Assembly (NCBI GenBank): GCA_937901525.1
Contig: CALDHX010000022.1
Coordinates: forward strand, 1-17,479
Reading direction: 5' to 3'
DNA length: 17,479 nucleotides
Source: an uncultured Bacteroidales bacterium
GTDB taxonomy: Bacteria > Bacteroidota > Bacteroidia > Bacteroidales > P3
Each line of letters opens with the position of its first letter. The first letter of the stretch is position 1. Under the pieces are notes generated by a model. That model was not told the origin of the DNA. It saw only the letters and a list, made by a program, of their open reading frames with translations, and made no database searches. Made by a program: the position numbers and the translations under genes. Below are positions 1 to 7,458 of this stretch, one piece after another.

Positions 1-23
1 TTATTTTCTTTCTTTGACTTCAA

Positions 24-205
24 GGCATAAAAAAACGTGGGACTTTTTTCTTATCATAATGTGAGGTCCTGCAATTACCCAACTAATCAAATAAGATAAG
101 CCCACGATATTACTCGTGAGCGTCTTAACTTATCTCTTGATTAGTTTTTATGAAATTTTCCCGATTTCACATTATCAAATCTAAGCAAAAACGCTTTTAT
201 ATGTC
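24..205 (-). ncRNA. ssrS: Probable 6S-like regulatory RNA (Bacteroidales-1 type candidate)
   Basis: This gene-free stretch folds into one long interrupted hairpin. A closing helix pairs 24-38 with 191-205 (two mismatches). A middle helix pairs 56-64 with 167-175 (9 perfect pairs). A large bubble follows (65-80 opposite 147-166). An apical arm then pairs 81-90 and 94-100 with 129-135 and 137-146, capped by CACGA/TCGTG at 103-107/114-118. A rod of about 180 nt with a central bubble is the shape of 6S RNA, which in known bacteria binds the housekeeping RNA polymerase holoenzyme. A good Bacteroidetes promoter at 287-317 points leftward into it, which sets the strand. The implied transcript has a 5' leader of about 75 nt that may be processed. 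A T-run on the minus strand near 29-35 may end it. The family assignment rests on fold and promoter only; another structured RNA is possible. Confidence 0.5.
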
Positions 206-286
206 GTAAAAAATTACTAAGTCTAAATTATCTTTCTTTTTATTCTGTCATAAGCATATTTTTTAGTTATTTATCTTTTCAGAATA

Positions 287-317
287 CAAAAGTAAAACAA
301 ATTTTTTAAAGCACAAA
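287..317 (-). promoter_or_regulatory. Bacteroidetes-type promoter for the 6S-like RNA
   Basis: Read on the minus strand, TTTG (314-317), exactly 19 nt, then TACTTTTG (287-294) matches the Bacteroidetes -33/-7 consensus. Transcription would start near 280-283 and run leftward into the structured RNA. No open reading frame of useful size follows, which supports an RNA gene. Confidence 0.6.
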
Positions 318-356
318 TATTTTTTTATTGAAAAACTTTTAAATTCAAATGCGAAG

Positions 357-382
357 AAAAAAAATTACCTCGTTGTGGTAAT
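357..382 (-). terminator. Possible intrinsic terminator formed by the last palindrome
   Basis: On the minus strand the most distal palindrome (ATTACC/GGTAAT arms, 364-382) is followed at once by eight T residues (357-364). No other hairpin with a T-run is visible after the leucine-rich-repeat gene, so this unit probably ends that transcript. The stem is only 6 bp, so strength is uncertain. Confidence 0.4.
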
Positions 383-446
383 GCTATTACCTCGTTGTGG
401 TAATTGGATTACCTTCCTATGGTAATGCTTCTACCTCTAAGAGGTA
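364..446. repeat. Four phased palindromes, TACC-N7-GGTA, 22-bp period
   Basis: Four short inverted repeats follow each other. Units at 364-382 and 386-404 are identical (ATTACCTCGTTGTGGTAAT). Unit three at 408-426 keeps the arms but has a different 7-nt centre. Unit four at 432-446 is TACCTCTAAGAGGTA. The TACC of each unit starts at 366, 388, 410 and 432, an exact 22-bp spacing, close to two helical turns. They lie between the stop codon of the leucine-rich-repeat gene and the promoter of the 6S-like RNA. A diverged version occurs at 7459-7519. Function unknown; candidates are a protein-binding array, a REP-like palindromic family or terminator hairpins. Confidence 0.85.
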
Positions 447-482
447 AAAAAATAAATCAAAGAAAAAAAAAGGGAAAAAGCG

Positions 483-2798
483 TTAATAGATAATTATTTT
501 CTTTGATTTGCTGTTGCGATTGCTTTGCAGTTTTATCAAATATGCTCCTGAAAGGGCTTTATCTAAGGTGAAGTTTCTTTCTTTTGTTGAAAAAATTTCT
601 TGCCCTATGGTATTGTATATTTTTACTATGAAGTTATTGTTTGGAGAGTGTATTGTGATTTCTCTATTCTTATTTTCAATTGTTATTTCTTCTGAGTCTA
701 TGCTCTCTATTCTATGGGCTTTTTTTATTAATAGTTGAAATCTATTTGCGTTTTCTCCTTCTATTATTCGGGTTGTGTATTTTTCTCCATTATTCATTTT
801 CACATCATATCCGTTATCAAGCAAAAATACTGATATGCCTTCTGGTATGTTTTCTACACTTAGGGTTATTTCTTTACTTTGATTGTTTCGTATGTTGATT
901 GTGGCTGTATATGGCAAAATATTTACTTCTTCTTTTACTAAGGCTATGTTTTCGGTTAAAAAATATGGCTCGGTGGTTTCGGTTAGTGAGAATAGTTTGT
1001 TGGCGTCAAAGACATCGTAACTTGCTTTTGCGTCTTGATTGTGGCAAAAAAGTAGTTCTGTTTCTTTTTCGCTATCTTGCATCTTGATTTTTATGTATTC
1101 TTTTTTCTTTTCGGTTTTTGTTTGGAGTAATCTTTGATTTTTTGCAAATGTTATTGTTTGTGCTTCTGGGTTTTCATAGTTTACAAAAAAGCCTTCTGTT
1201 GGATTGATTTCGCCTTGTGTGATATATTGAAATTCTCCATTGTTATTTAGTTTATAAATGCCGTCTTGTCCTTGTAGCTTTGCTCTATTTCTTGCAATAA
1301 ATTTGCTTACATCTATTTTAAACGGGTAAGGATTTGCTAAGGCTATCCAATTTCCATTGCTATATGTGGTAAGTGTTTTTGTAAGGGTGATTTCGTTTTC
1401 ATTGTTTAGGATATAGTTTTCTGCTTCACCCTCTGCATCGGTTGTAAATAGGCTTGCTTCTTCTGTAAACGACCATAAAAGAAAGCCTTCGCCTTTTTCT
1501 ATTTGGGTTTCTATCGTTGCCCATTCTTCACTCCAATTTCCTGTTGTGTAATCAAAGGTTGAAACCGATACGTCTCTGCTTCCTTGTTTTATTGCATCTA
1601 ATTTATAGTTTGAAAAAGGTGCTCCTATCATCGACCAATGAGTATTTGAAAGAATATCTGTTTCTATTTCTATTATTCCTGTGATATTGTTTTCTGTTTG
1701 ATTGATTAGTTGCTTCCCGTATGGTATTTTTAACACTCCGTTATTGATTATTCTTTTTTTGTTTGTTATTGTGAAATCATTTGCAAGTGTTATTGTGTCG
1801 TTTTCTTCAATTAAATGATATATTCTTTTCCAATCATAAGCCTCTGTCCAAGTATTATAATCTGCTTCAAATGGAATTATTAGTTTTTTTGATATAGGTG
1901 TGCCTGTAAAAGCTTGACTACCGAGTTTAGGTGCAAGAGGCGATTGACAAATAACAGAATCTAATTTGTTCGCTTTAAAAAAGGCCACTTCTTCTATTGA
2001 TTTTATTGCTTTATGGATAGTAATTGATGTTAATTTTGTGCAATTGGAAAAGGCGTTTTTTTTGATTACTGTAACGGGATATGTGTTATTGTTATAAGTT
2101 ATTGAATCGGGTATTGAGAAGTGTCCTGTTTTGTTTTTATCACACTTGACTACACTCGCTTCTGTTGTGTGATAAGTTTCGTTTCCTAAATGAAATGTGG
2201 CAAATCCAATGTTTGTGAATCGATAGTCCTCACCTACATTTATTGTGTCATTGCCTCCATAGGTTACATCATTAAATGTTATCGTATTGCCTATATTATC
2301 GAAAGCATTCATTGCTATTGTGGCGTTTTCAGGTAAGGTTATCGTGCTTAAAGATGTGCAATATGCAAAAGCTTGATGTGAAATATTGGTAATTGTATTA
2401 GGGATATTGATTGTTGTTAAACTTTCGCAAGAATGAAACGTGTTTGAGTCAATGGAGGTAATTGTGTTTGGAAGTGTAATTGAGCTTAATCCTTTGCATC
2501 TTTTGAAAGCATTTGTTTCAATCTTTGTAATTGTATTTGGTATTGTGATATTTGTTATATATACACAATTATCAAAGGCTGAATTACCAATAGTGGTAAC
2601 TGTGTAATTTATTGAAGAATTTTCTGGGCTTACGCTTTCCGGAATATTAACCGTTGTTGCTGAAATTTGACAACCGATTACCTTTACTTGATTTTCGGAG
2701 ATTATTTCGTAGGTCAAAGCATCTTTTGTAAATTGTGTTTGAGAAAATGCGATATTTGCAACAAAGAATAAAAGCAATTCAAAAAATATCTTTTTCAT
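483..2798 (-). CDS. Secreted BspA-like leucine-rich-repeat protein with T9SS C-terminal sorting domain
   Basis: About 771 residues. The start is placed at the ATG giving MKKIFFELLLFFVANIAFS, a clear signal peptide; the longer frame upstream runs back through the preceding terminator. Residues about 60-180 and 235-300 carry BspA/LRR_5 repeats of the form 'L..ITIPNTIT.I...AF..C', a family of cell-surface adhesion and protein-binding proteins. The middle (about 330-680) is a beta-rich region of a kind common in large Bacteroidetes exoproteins. The last about 70 residues (KIYNTIGQEIF ... SGAYLIKL ... KKIIIY) match the type A T9SS sorting domain, so the product should cross the outer membrane by the Por system and be anchored or released. 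The ligand is unknown. The gene follows the OmpA-family gene on the same strand, 79 nt apart, with a terminator between them. Confidence 0.85.
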   Translation of the reverse strand: MKKIFFELLLFFVANIAFSQTQFTKDALTYEIISENQVKVIGCQISATTVNIPESVSPENSSINYTVTTIGNSAFDNCVYITNITIPNTITKIETNAFKRCKGLSSITLPNTITSIDSNTFHSCESLTTINIPNTITNISHQAFAYCTSLSTITLPENATIAMNAFDNIGNTITFNDVTYGGNDTINVGEDYRFTNIGFATFHLGNETYHTTEASVVKCDKNKTGHFSIPDSITYNNNTYPVTVIKKNAFSNCTKLTSITIHKAIKSIEEVAFFKANKLDSVICQSPLAPKLGSQAFTGTPISKKLIIPFEADYNTWTEAYDWKRIYHLIEENDTITLANDFTITNKKRIINNGVLKIPYGKQLINQTENNITGIIEIETDILSNTHWSMIGAPFSNYKLDAIKQGSRDVSVSTFDYTTGNWSEEWATIETQIEKGEGFLLWSFTEEASLFTTDAEGEAENYILNNENEITLTKTLTTYSNGNWIALANPYPFKIDVSKFIARNRAKLQGQDGIYKLNNNGEFQYITQGEINPTEGFFVNYENPEAQTITFAKNQRLLQTKTEKKKEYIKIKMQDSEKETELLFCHNQDAKASYDVFDANKLFSLTETTEPYFLTENIALVKEEVNILPYTATINIRNNQSKEITLSVENIPEGISVFLLDNGYDVKMNNGEKYTTRIIEGENANRFQLLIKKAHRIESIDSEEITIENKNREITIHSPNNNFIVKIYNTIGQEIFSTKERNFTLDKALSGAYLIKLQSNRNSKSKKIIIY

Positions 2799-2810
2799 AA
2801 TTATAGATTT

Positions 2811-2847
2811 AAAAAAAATCCCAAAAGTTCCGAAAAACTTTTGGGAT
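2811..2847 (-). terminator. Strong intrinsic terminator after the OmpA-family gene
   Basis: A perfect 12-bp stem, ATCCCAAAAGTT (2818-2829) with AACTTTTGGGAT (2836-2847), has a 6-nt loop and is followed on the minus strand by eight T residues. It ends the OmpA-family transcript and lies only 12 nt upstream of the ATG of the leucine-rich-repeat gene. Confidence 0.9.
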
Positions 2848-2877
2848 ATATTATCTGTTTTAATCTCTTTACAATTA

Positions 2878-4065
2878 TTATCTAACAACTGCAACTCTGT
2901 TCATATAAGGACGTCCTGTGAAAGGTTGTTCAGTATCTCCCTTATATTCTACTTTTAATTTATTAGAATCAACTCCTAAGTCTATTAAAGCATTGTAAAC
3001 AGCTTCTGCTCTTTTCTTAGATAATTCCATGTTATGTTCGCTGCTTCCTGTTTGTTCGTCAGCGTAACCTGTAATTGTGAATACTCTGTTTTTAGCAGAT
3101 GTTTTTATTGCTTCAGCTAAGAATTTTATGTTTTCCATGTTTCTATCTGTAACCTTGCTACAATCAATTGTGAAGTAGATAGATAAAGATTGTCCCTTAG
3201 ATAAAGAGAATGTTTCTTTAATTCTCTTAGCTTCTGCTAATGCTTGTTCTTTTGCTTTTCTTTCTTTTTCAACTTGATTTTTCAAGTTATTGTTGTCGCT
3301 GTTTCCTTTTTCAACATCTTTACGAGAAGCTGCTAAATCTTTTTCTAAGTCAGAGATTTTTCTCTTGTAAGGAGTGTAATCAACAACATCAAATCCTCTT
3401 GTAGGCATGTGATAAGAGATACCAGCCATTAACTCATAGTTAATACCTTTGTTTCCTTCTTGTGATGGAAGTACGTTACGGAAATCATCTTTTACAATCA
3501 TTCCTGTCAAATCTACGTGAGCGTAAATTGCTTCGCAAATTCTGAATCTGTTTGATAAACCTACTGTTGCAGCAAATTCATCGTTCCATTTATCTGTAGC
3601 ATTTTCTAAGTCTGCTTCTGTCATATTTTGACGTTGAGAAGCAGCCCAACCAAATCCTCCTAATAATACTGCGTTATAGAATCTGTCTGATTTGTATCCG
3701 CAGAACCAGTTAGTAAGATTAACCATTACATCTGTGTGTAAATAGTGGTAAGAGCTGTTAGTGTAAGCGTTAGTATCAGTTCCATCGTTTATTCCAAAGC
3801 CTTGGAAAGCTAATCTAGCACCAAAAACAGGAGTTACCCATTTACCAACAGCAACTTGCATTGCAGGCATAAATGATTCTCCGAAAGTAGCATCGGATCC
3901 GCCTAAAACGTGGAATGCTTGCACACCTCCAAGGACAGAAGCTTCCCAATTGTCAAAAAGACGATTGGTTTCAAATCCTTCATGACGGTAAGTTTTTTCT
4001 TTTTCTTGTCCTATGGCAGTCAATGACATTGCAAACACTGCCAAACATAATAATACCTTTTTCAT
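2878..4065 (-). CDS. OmpA-family outer membrane protein
   Basis: 395 residues. The N-terminus MKKVLLCLAVFAMSLTAIG is a signal peptide. Residues about 30-240 alternate hydrophobic and polar residues and resemble an N-terminal outer-membrane beta-barrel. Residues about 245-285 (DLEKDLAASRKDVEKG ... KERKAKEQALAEAKR) form a charged, probably coiled-coil linker. Residues about 290-395 are an OmpA C-terminal domain: ITGYADEQTGSSEHNMELSK followed by KRAEAVYNAL and a closing NRVAVV carry the family's conserved Asp and Arg that hold diaminopimelate of peptidoglycan. The expected role is tethering the outer membrane to the cell wall. A consensus promoter and a 5' leader of about 55 nt precede it and a strong terminator follows, so it is probably a well-expressed single-gene unit. 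Confidence 0.9.
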   Translation of the reverse strand: MKKVLLCLAVFAMSLTAIGQEKEKTYRHEGFETNRLFDNWEASVLGGVQAFHVLGGSDATFGESFMPAMQVAVGKWVTPVFGARLAFQGFGINDGTDTNAYTNSSYHYLHTDVMVNLTNWFCGYKSDRFYNAVLLGGFGWAASQRQNMTEADLENATDKWNDEFAATVGLSNRFRICEAIYAHVDLTGMIVKDDFRNVLPSQEGNKGINYELMAGISYHMPTRGFDVVDYTPYKRKISDLEKDLAASRKDVEKGNSDNNNLKNQVEKERKAKEQALAEAKRIKETFSLSKGQSLSIYFTIDCSKVTDRNMENIKFLAEAIKTSAKNRVFTITGYADEQTGSSEHNMELSKKRAEAVYNALIDLGVDSNKLKVEYKGDTEQPFTGRPYMNRVAVVR

Positions 4066-4126
4066 TAACGTTAATTTTTATTTTACTTTTAATTCTTATA
4101 TACTATTATTCGATAAAAAAGTTCTG

Positions 4127-4157
4127 CAAAAGTACAGTTTTTTTTTGTACCTAACAA
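4127..4157 (-). promoter_or_regulatory. Consensus promoter of the OmpA-family gene
   Basis: On the minus strand TTG (4155-4157), 20 nt, then TACTTTTG (4127-4134) fits the Bacteroidetes -33/-7 consensus. The predicted start near 4120 gives a leader of about 55 nt before the ATG at 4065. Confidence 0.75.
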
Positions 4158-4167
4158 CTTTTTTACT

Positions 4168-4184
4168 GTTTTTCTAAGAAAAAC
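4168..4184 (-). terminator. Small hairpin directly after the gamma-carbonic anhydrase-like gene
   Basis: GTTTTTCTAAGAAAAAC is a perfect inverted repeat touching the stop codon of the gene at 4185. The stem is A/T only and no T-run follows on the minus strand, so it is at best a weak terminator or an mRNA-stabilising hairpin. Confidence 0.3.
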
Positions 4185-4703
4185 TTATTCATTATCAATC
4201 CAACTTGCATACATTGGATAGGAACTTGATATTCTTTTAACTGTTCCTTCTAATCTTTCTGCATCTATTTCTTTGACTTTCTTTGCCGGACAACCTGCAT
4301 ATATAGAACCGCTTTCGCAATGTGTGCCTTCTAAAACAACAGCACCTGCTGCAATGATACAATTGCTTTCAACAACGCAAGAATCCATTACAATAGCTCC
4401 CATTCCTATAAGAACATTATCTTTTATTGTGCAACCATGAACAATAGCATTATGTGCTATACTTACATCGTTTCCAATTACGGTAGGATCTGTTTTATAT
4501 GTGCAATGAACTATTGCTCCATCTTGAACATTCACTCTATCTCCTATTCTAATAGAGTGAACATCTCCTCTAATTACTGCATTAAACCAAACAGAGCAAT
4601 CTTTTCCCATTACAACATCGCCAACAACGGTTGCATTGTCTGCAAGAAAGATATTTTCTCCAAACTTAGGTTCTATTCCTTTTACTTTTTTTATTAAAGC
4701 CAT
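4185..4703 (-). CDS. Gamma-carbonic anhydrase-like left-handed beta-helix protein
   Basis: 172 residues, the usual length of this family (YrdA/PaaY/CamH-like). The sequence is built from hexapeptide repeats (for example VVGDVVMGKDCSVW, IGNDVSIAHNAIVHGCTI, ESNCIIAAGAVV) that fold as a trimeric left-handed beta-helix, ending in a C-terminal alpha-helix. Three histidines sit where the zinc ligands of gamma-carbonic anhydrases lie: H66 (QDGAIVHC), H84 and H89 (SIAHNAIVHG), with the family's five-residue spacing between the last two. Reversible CO2 hydration is therefore possible, but many members have no measured activity. It starts 13 nt after the mannose-6-phosphate isomerase gene on the same strand and is probably co-transcribed with it. 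Confidence 0.85.
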   Translation of the reverse strand: MALIKKVKGIEPKFGENIFLADNATVVGDVVMGKDCSVWFNAVIRGDVHSIRIGDRVNVQDGAIVHCTYKTDPTVIGNDVSIAHNAIVHGCTIKDNVLIGMGAIVMDSCVVESNCIIAAGAVVLEGTHCESGSIYAGCPAKKVKEIDAERLEGTVKRISSSYPMYASWIDNE

Positions 4704-4716
4704 TTTTTTAATAAAA

Positions 4717-5700
4717 TTATATAATAAATACTTCTAAAATTTCCATTAAACCTTTTGGAATAATGTCTGCTTCTTGACAAATAGCAGGCAAAAGAATAAC
4801 TTCCGAAGCCTTAATCGGCACTTGATGCCCCATTGCTTCAACATATCCTTCGCCACTTGTACAGAAAAGCACAACAAAACTATCCAAAGTTGAATAATCC
4901 TTTCTTAAACCTACATTAATACTAATAAGATTAGTAGTAAAAAAAGGTGTTGTCAACAAATTAGATGTTTTATTTAGCGTATAATCATAACCCGACTTAG
5001 GATGATGAGTATCTTTCAAGTCTAAAACTTGCAATGCTTCGTCTACATGAAGTTTTCTTCCTTTACCATTTTCATCTACCTTATTCCAATCAAATAAACG
5101 ATAAGTAGTATCGGAGCTTTGTTGTATTTCTGCCACCAAAGAGTTCTTTCCAATAGCGTGAACCCTACCCGCAGGAATAAAAAACAAATCTCCTTTTTCT
5201 GCCTTCACAGCATTCAAACACTCAGCAATGCTTCCATCTTTTGTTTTGTTGATAACATCACTTTTTGTCATCTTTTTATTCCAACCACTGTAAATAACAG
5301 CATCATCATCTTGCCCAATAACATACCACATCTCTGTTTTTCCATTAGGATAGCCATTATTTTGAGCAAAATCATCATCAGGGTGCACCTGAACCGAAAG
5401 ATTATCCTGGGCATCGATAATTTTAAAAAGAAGAGGAAAGTATTCTCCAAATTCTTTATAATTATCTTCGCCAACAAGCTCATCGGCATACATTTCAATC
5501 AATTCCGGAAGAGTACATTCTGTTAGAAAACCATTCTCAACCACAGTTTCCTGACCTTCAATAGCCGAAAGCACCCACAATTCTCCACAATTAGGAAGAG
5601 GAGAGTAATCTACTCCTAATAAATCTCTTATTTTATTTCCTCCCCAAGGCTTATTTTTAAACAAAGGGAGGAATTTTAACGGATATAAACCTTGTTCCAT
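4717..5700 (-). CDS. manA: Mannose-6-phosphate isomerase (type I, short form)
   Basis: 327 residues from the ATG giving MEQGLYPLKF. An upstream TTG extension was rejected because it would begin inside or before the promoter's TAATTTTG. The enzyme interconverts fructose-6-phosphate and mannose-6-phosphate in the cytoplasm, linking glycolysis to GDP-mannose and surface polysaccharide synthesis. The metal-site signatures are present: QVHPDDD (Q104, H106), KTEMWYVI (E123) and PAGRVHAIG (H181). The N-terminal LKFLPLFKNKPWGG is typical of the short Bacillus/Bacteroides-type isomerases. It is the first gene of a two-gene unit with the gamma-carbonic anhydrase-like gene and is divergent from the permease gene at 5778, with 77 nt between the two start codons. 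Confidence 0.9.
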   Translation of the reverse strand: MEQGLYPLKFLPLFKNKPWGGNKIRDLLGVDYSPLPNCGELWVLSAIEGQETVVENGFLTECTLPELIEMYADELVGEDNYKEFGEYFPLLFKIIDAQDNLSVQVHPDDDFAQNNGYPNGKTEMWYVIGQDDDAVIYSGWNKKMTKSDVINKTKDGSIAECLNAVKAEKGDLFFIPAGRVHAIGKNSLVAEIQQSSDTTYRLFDWNKVDENGKGRKLHVDEALQVLDLKDTHHPKSGYDYTLNKTSNLLTTPFFTTNLISINVGLRKDYSTLDSFVVLFCTSGEGYVEAMGHQVPIKASEVILLPAICQEADIIPKGLMEILEVFII

Positions 5701-5715
5701 AGTCAAAAATTTGTG

Positions 5716-5723
5716 CAAAATTA
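5716..5723 (-). promoter_or_regulatory. -7 element of the manA promoter
   Basis: TAATTTTG on the minus strand is a full match to TAnnTTTG. A start near 5710-5712 leaves a leader of only about 10-12 nt before the ATG at 5700. No clear -33 TTTG is seen at the right distance. Confidence 0.5.
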
Positions 5724-5765
5724 ACAAAAACTCTCAATAAATAATAATTGTAAAACGAAAAGTAT

Positions 5766-5773
5766 TACCTTTG
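5766..5773 (+). promoter_or_regulatory. -7 element of the permease promoter, almost touching the start codon
   Basis: TACCTTTG matches the TAnnTTTG consensus and ends four bases before the ATG at 5778. The predicted transcription start falls on or next to that ATG, so the mRNA would be leaderless or nearly so. A -33 match at the ideal spacing is poor; TTG at 5748-5750 is 15 nt upstream. Confidence 0.5.
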
Positions 5774-5777
5774 CAAT

Positions 5778-7001
5778 ATGAATTTTGAATATTTCGTAGC
5801 AAAAAAACTATTAAAACAAAAGCGAAAAACCTTTTCCAAGCCAATAGTAAGCATAGCAACAGCAGGCATAGCATTATCCATTGCCGTTATGTTGGTATCG
5901 ATAGGTGTATTACAAGGTTTTAAAAATCAAATAAAAGAAAAAATAACAGGCTTTACTTCTCACATACATATAATACCGTTTTCCGTAAACCCCTCATCGC
6001 AAGACAACGTTATACATCTCTCAAAGCAAGAAATAGCAAAACTACAAAAACAAGAAGCTAACATAAGCGTTATAAACCCATACGTTTTAATGGGAGGAGC
6101 AATAAAAACCAAAACAGATTTTCACGGAGTAGCCCTAAAAGGTGTAGAAAACGACTTTGATTTGACCTTTTTCAAGGAAAACCTTAAAGCAGGTAAATTA
6201 CCCGACTACACAAAAAAAGAAAACCAAACACAAATCCTAATATCTCAAACAATAGCCAATAAATTAGACATAAAGATTGGCGACAAAATAAGAATATACT
6301 TTTATATTAATCAAAATTACAAAGTAAGACCATTCATCGTATCAGGCATATATGAAACTGGATTAGGAGACTATGATGACAAATTCATACTTTGCAACGC
6401 TAATGTATTACAAAAACTACAAAACCTACAAAAAAACTTTTACCACGGATATGAAATAAAGCTAAAAGACTTCTCAAAACTCGATCAATCTGCACAAAAC
6501 ATTTACAACAACCTTTCACAAGACAAAAACATACAAACAATAGAGGAAATGGAACCAAGTCTTTTCGCTTGGCTTGGGCTATTAGATTCAAATGTTATTC
6601 TAATTATTGTAGTAATGACATTCATTGCAATAATAACTTCTTGCTCTACCCTACTGATTATGATATTTGAACAAACAAAACACATAGGAATATTAAAAAG
6701 TCTTGGAGCTACAAGCTCATCAATAATAAAAATCTATTTATATAAATCATTCTACATTGTAGGACGAGCAATGCTAATAGGAAATGCAGTAGCTCTTACC
6801 TTAATGCTCCTACAACAAAAATACAAATTCATAAAACTCGACCAAGAAAGCTATTATCTTGACAGTGTCCCAATAGAATTTTCTCCAATAGCACTAATTG
6901 CTATCAACCTTACTTGTATAATAATATGTATTTCTACACTTATCCTACCTGCAAGAAATATTAGCAAAATAAATCCAATGCAAAATATAAAATTTGAATA
7001 A
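5778..7001 (+). CDS. LolC/LolE-type ABC transporter permease (FtsX/MacB superfamily)
   Basis: 407 residues. A cytoplasmic N-terminus (FVAKKLLKQKRKTFSKP) is followed by a membrane segment (about 24-48, IVSIATAGIALSIAVMLVSI), a large periplasmic domain (about 50-265), and three C-terminal membrane segments (about 270-300, 320-345, 370-393) in the FtsX arrangement. The motif EQTKHIGILKSLGAT between segments 2 and 3 is the coupling region contacting the ATPase, and the ending LPARNISKINPMQNIKFE is typical of Bacteroidetes LolE-like proteins. LolCDE proteins release lipoproteins from the inner membrane for transfer to the outer membrane; this is the likely role here, although macrolide or other substrates are possible for the superfamily. 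No LolD-like ATPase gene is present in the window, so the partner must be encoded elsewhere. Confidence 0.8.
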   Translation: MNFEYFVAKKLLKQKRKTFSKPIVSIATAGIALSIAVMLVSIGVLQGFKNQIKEKITGFTSHIHIIPFSVNPSSQDNVIHLSKQEIAKLQKQEANISVINPYVLMGGAIKTKTDFHGVALKGVENDFDLTFFKENLKAGKLPDYTKKENQTQILISQTIANKLDIKIGDKIRIYFYINQNYKVRPFIVSGIYETGLGDYDDKFILCNANVLQKLQNLQKNFYHGYEIKLKDFSKLDQSAQNIYNNLSQDKNIQTIEEMEPSLFAWLGLLDSNVILIIVVMTFIAIITSCSTLLIMIFEQTKHIGILKSLGATSSSIIKIYLYKSFYIVGRAMLIGNAVALTLMLLQQKYKFIKLDQESYYLDSVPIEFSPIALIAINLTCIIICISTLILPARNISKINPMQNIKFE

Positions 7002-7011
7002 CATTTTCATT

Positions 7012-7443
7012 ATGGAAACAAACGATATAGATTTTTCTACTAAACCAAATGGATATAAACTCTGTTTTAGCGACAAATGTTTAAACGCTAAAAAATGTTT
7101 AAGACGTATTGCAATTGAGCAAATCAAAGATTCCGCAGAAGTTTTTCAAGTAATTAATCACTTTAAGTTTGAAGAAACCTCCTGCAAATACTTTGCCGAT
7201 AGCAATAAAACAAAGATTGCTTATGGTTTGAAGAATGCTTTTAAAAATATTCTCGTAAGTGATGCCGAAAAAATAAGATTTGAATTAATTCAACACTTTG
7301 GTCAAACAGAATTTTATCGAAGAAGAAATGGCACAAAACCAATCTCCCCAAAAGAACAATTATATATTGAAAACCTATTTGCAAGCTTCAACTATTCTCT
7401 TACCTACGATAAAATAATTGAAACTACATTTTGGGAAAATTAA
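7012..7443 (+). CDS. Small Cys-rich protein, probable DUF6078 family
   Basis: About 143 residues from the ATG giving METNDIDF; a TTG six codons upstream overlaps the permease gene and was not used. The N-terminal half has clustered cysteines: YKLCFSDKCLNAKKCLRR (C-x4-C-x4-C) and a later SCKYF, an arrangement that could bind zinc or another metal. The rest (KIAYGLKNAF ... RFELIQHFGQTEFYRRRNG ... PISPKEQLYIENLF) resembles, from memory, small uncharacterised Bacteroidales proteins grouped as DUF6078. No signal peptide or membrane segment is visible, so it is probably cytoplasmic. It begins 10 nt after the permease stop codon and may share its transcript. Function unknown. Confidence 0.7.
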   Translation: METNDIDFSTKPNGYKLCFSDKCLNAKKCLRRIAIEQIKDSAEVFQVINHFKFEETSCKYFADSNKTKIAYGLKNAFKNILVSDAEKIRFELIQHFGQTEFYRRRNGTKPISPKEQLYIENLFASFNYSLTYDKIIETTFWEN

Positions 7444-7458
7444 TGTAGGTTTTTCCAA

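Noticed and set aside
1..57. A minus-strand frame of 18 codons (MIRKKSHVF...) ending at position 1.
   Set aside because: Too short, lies within the structured RNA and shows no coding character.
364..446. CRISPR-like array.
   Set aside because: Units are 19-nt palindromes with 2-3-nt gaps; there are no spacers of CRISPR length and no cas genes.
2798..2894. 32-residue N-terminal extension of the leucine-rich-repeat protein.
   Set aside because: It would translate the terminator hairpin and place the signal peptide internally.
5119..5526. A 135-codon plus-strand open frame opposite manA.
   Set aside because: Antisense shadow of a well-conserved gene with composition unlike a real protein; the same holds for the other opposite-strand frames in this window.
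5700..5727. Longer manA start at a TTG nine codons upstream.
   Set aside because: The extension would overlap the TAATTTTG promoter element and is not part of the isomerase fold; the ATG giving MEQGLYP fits the family.
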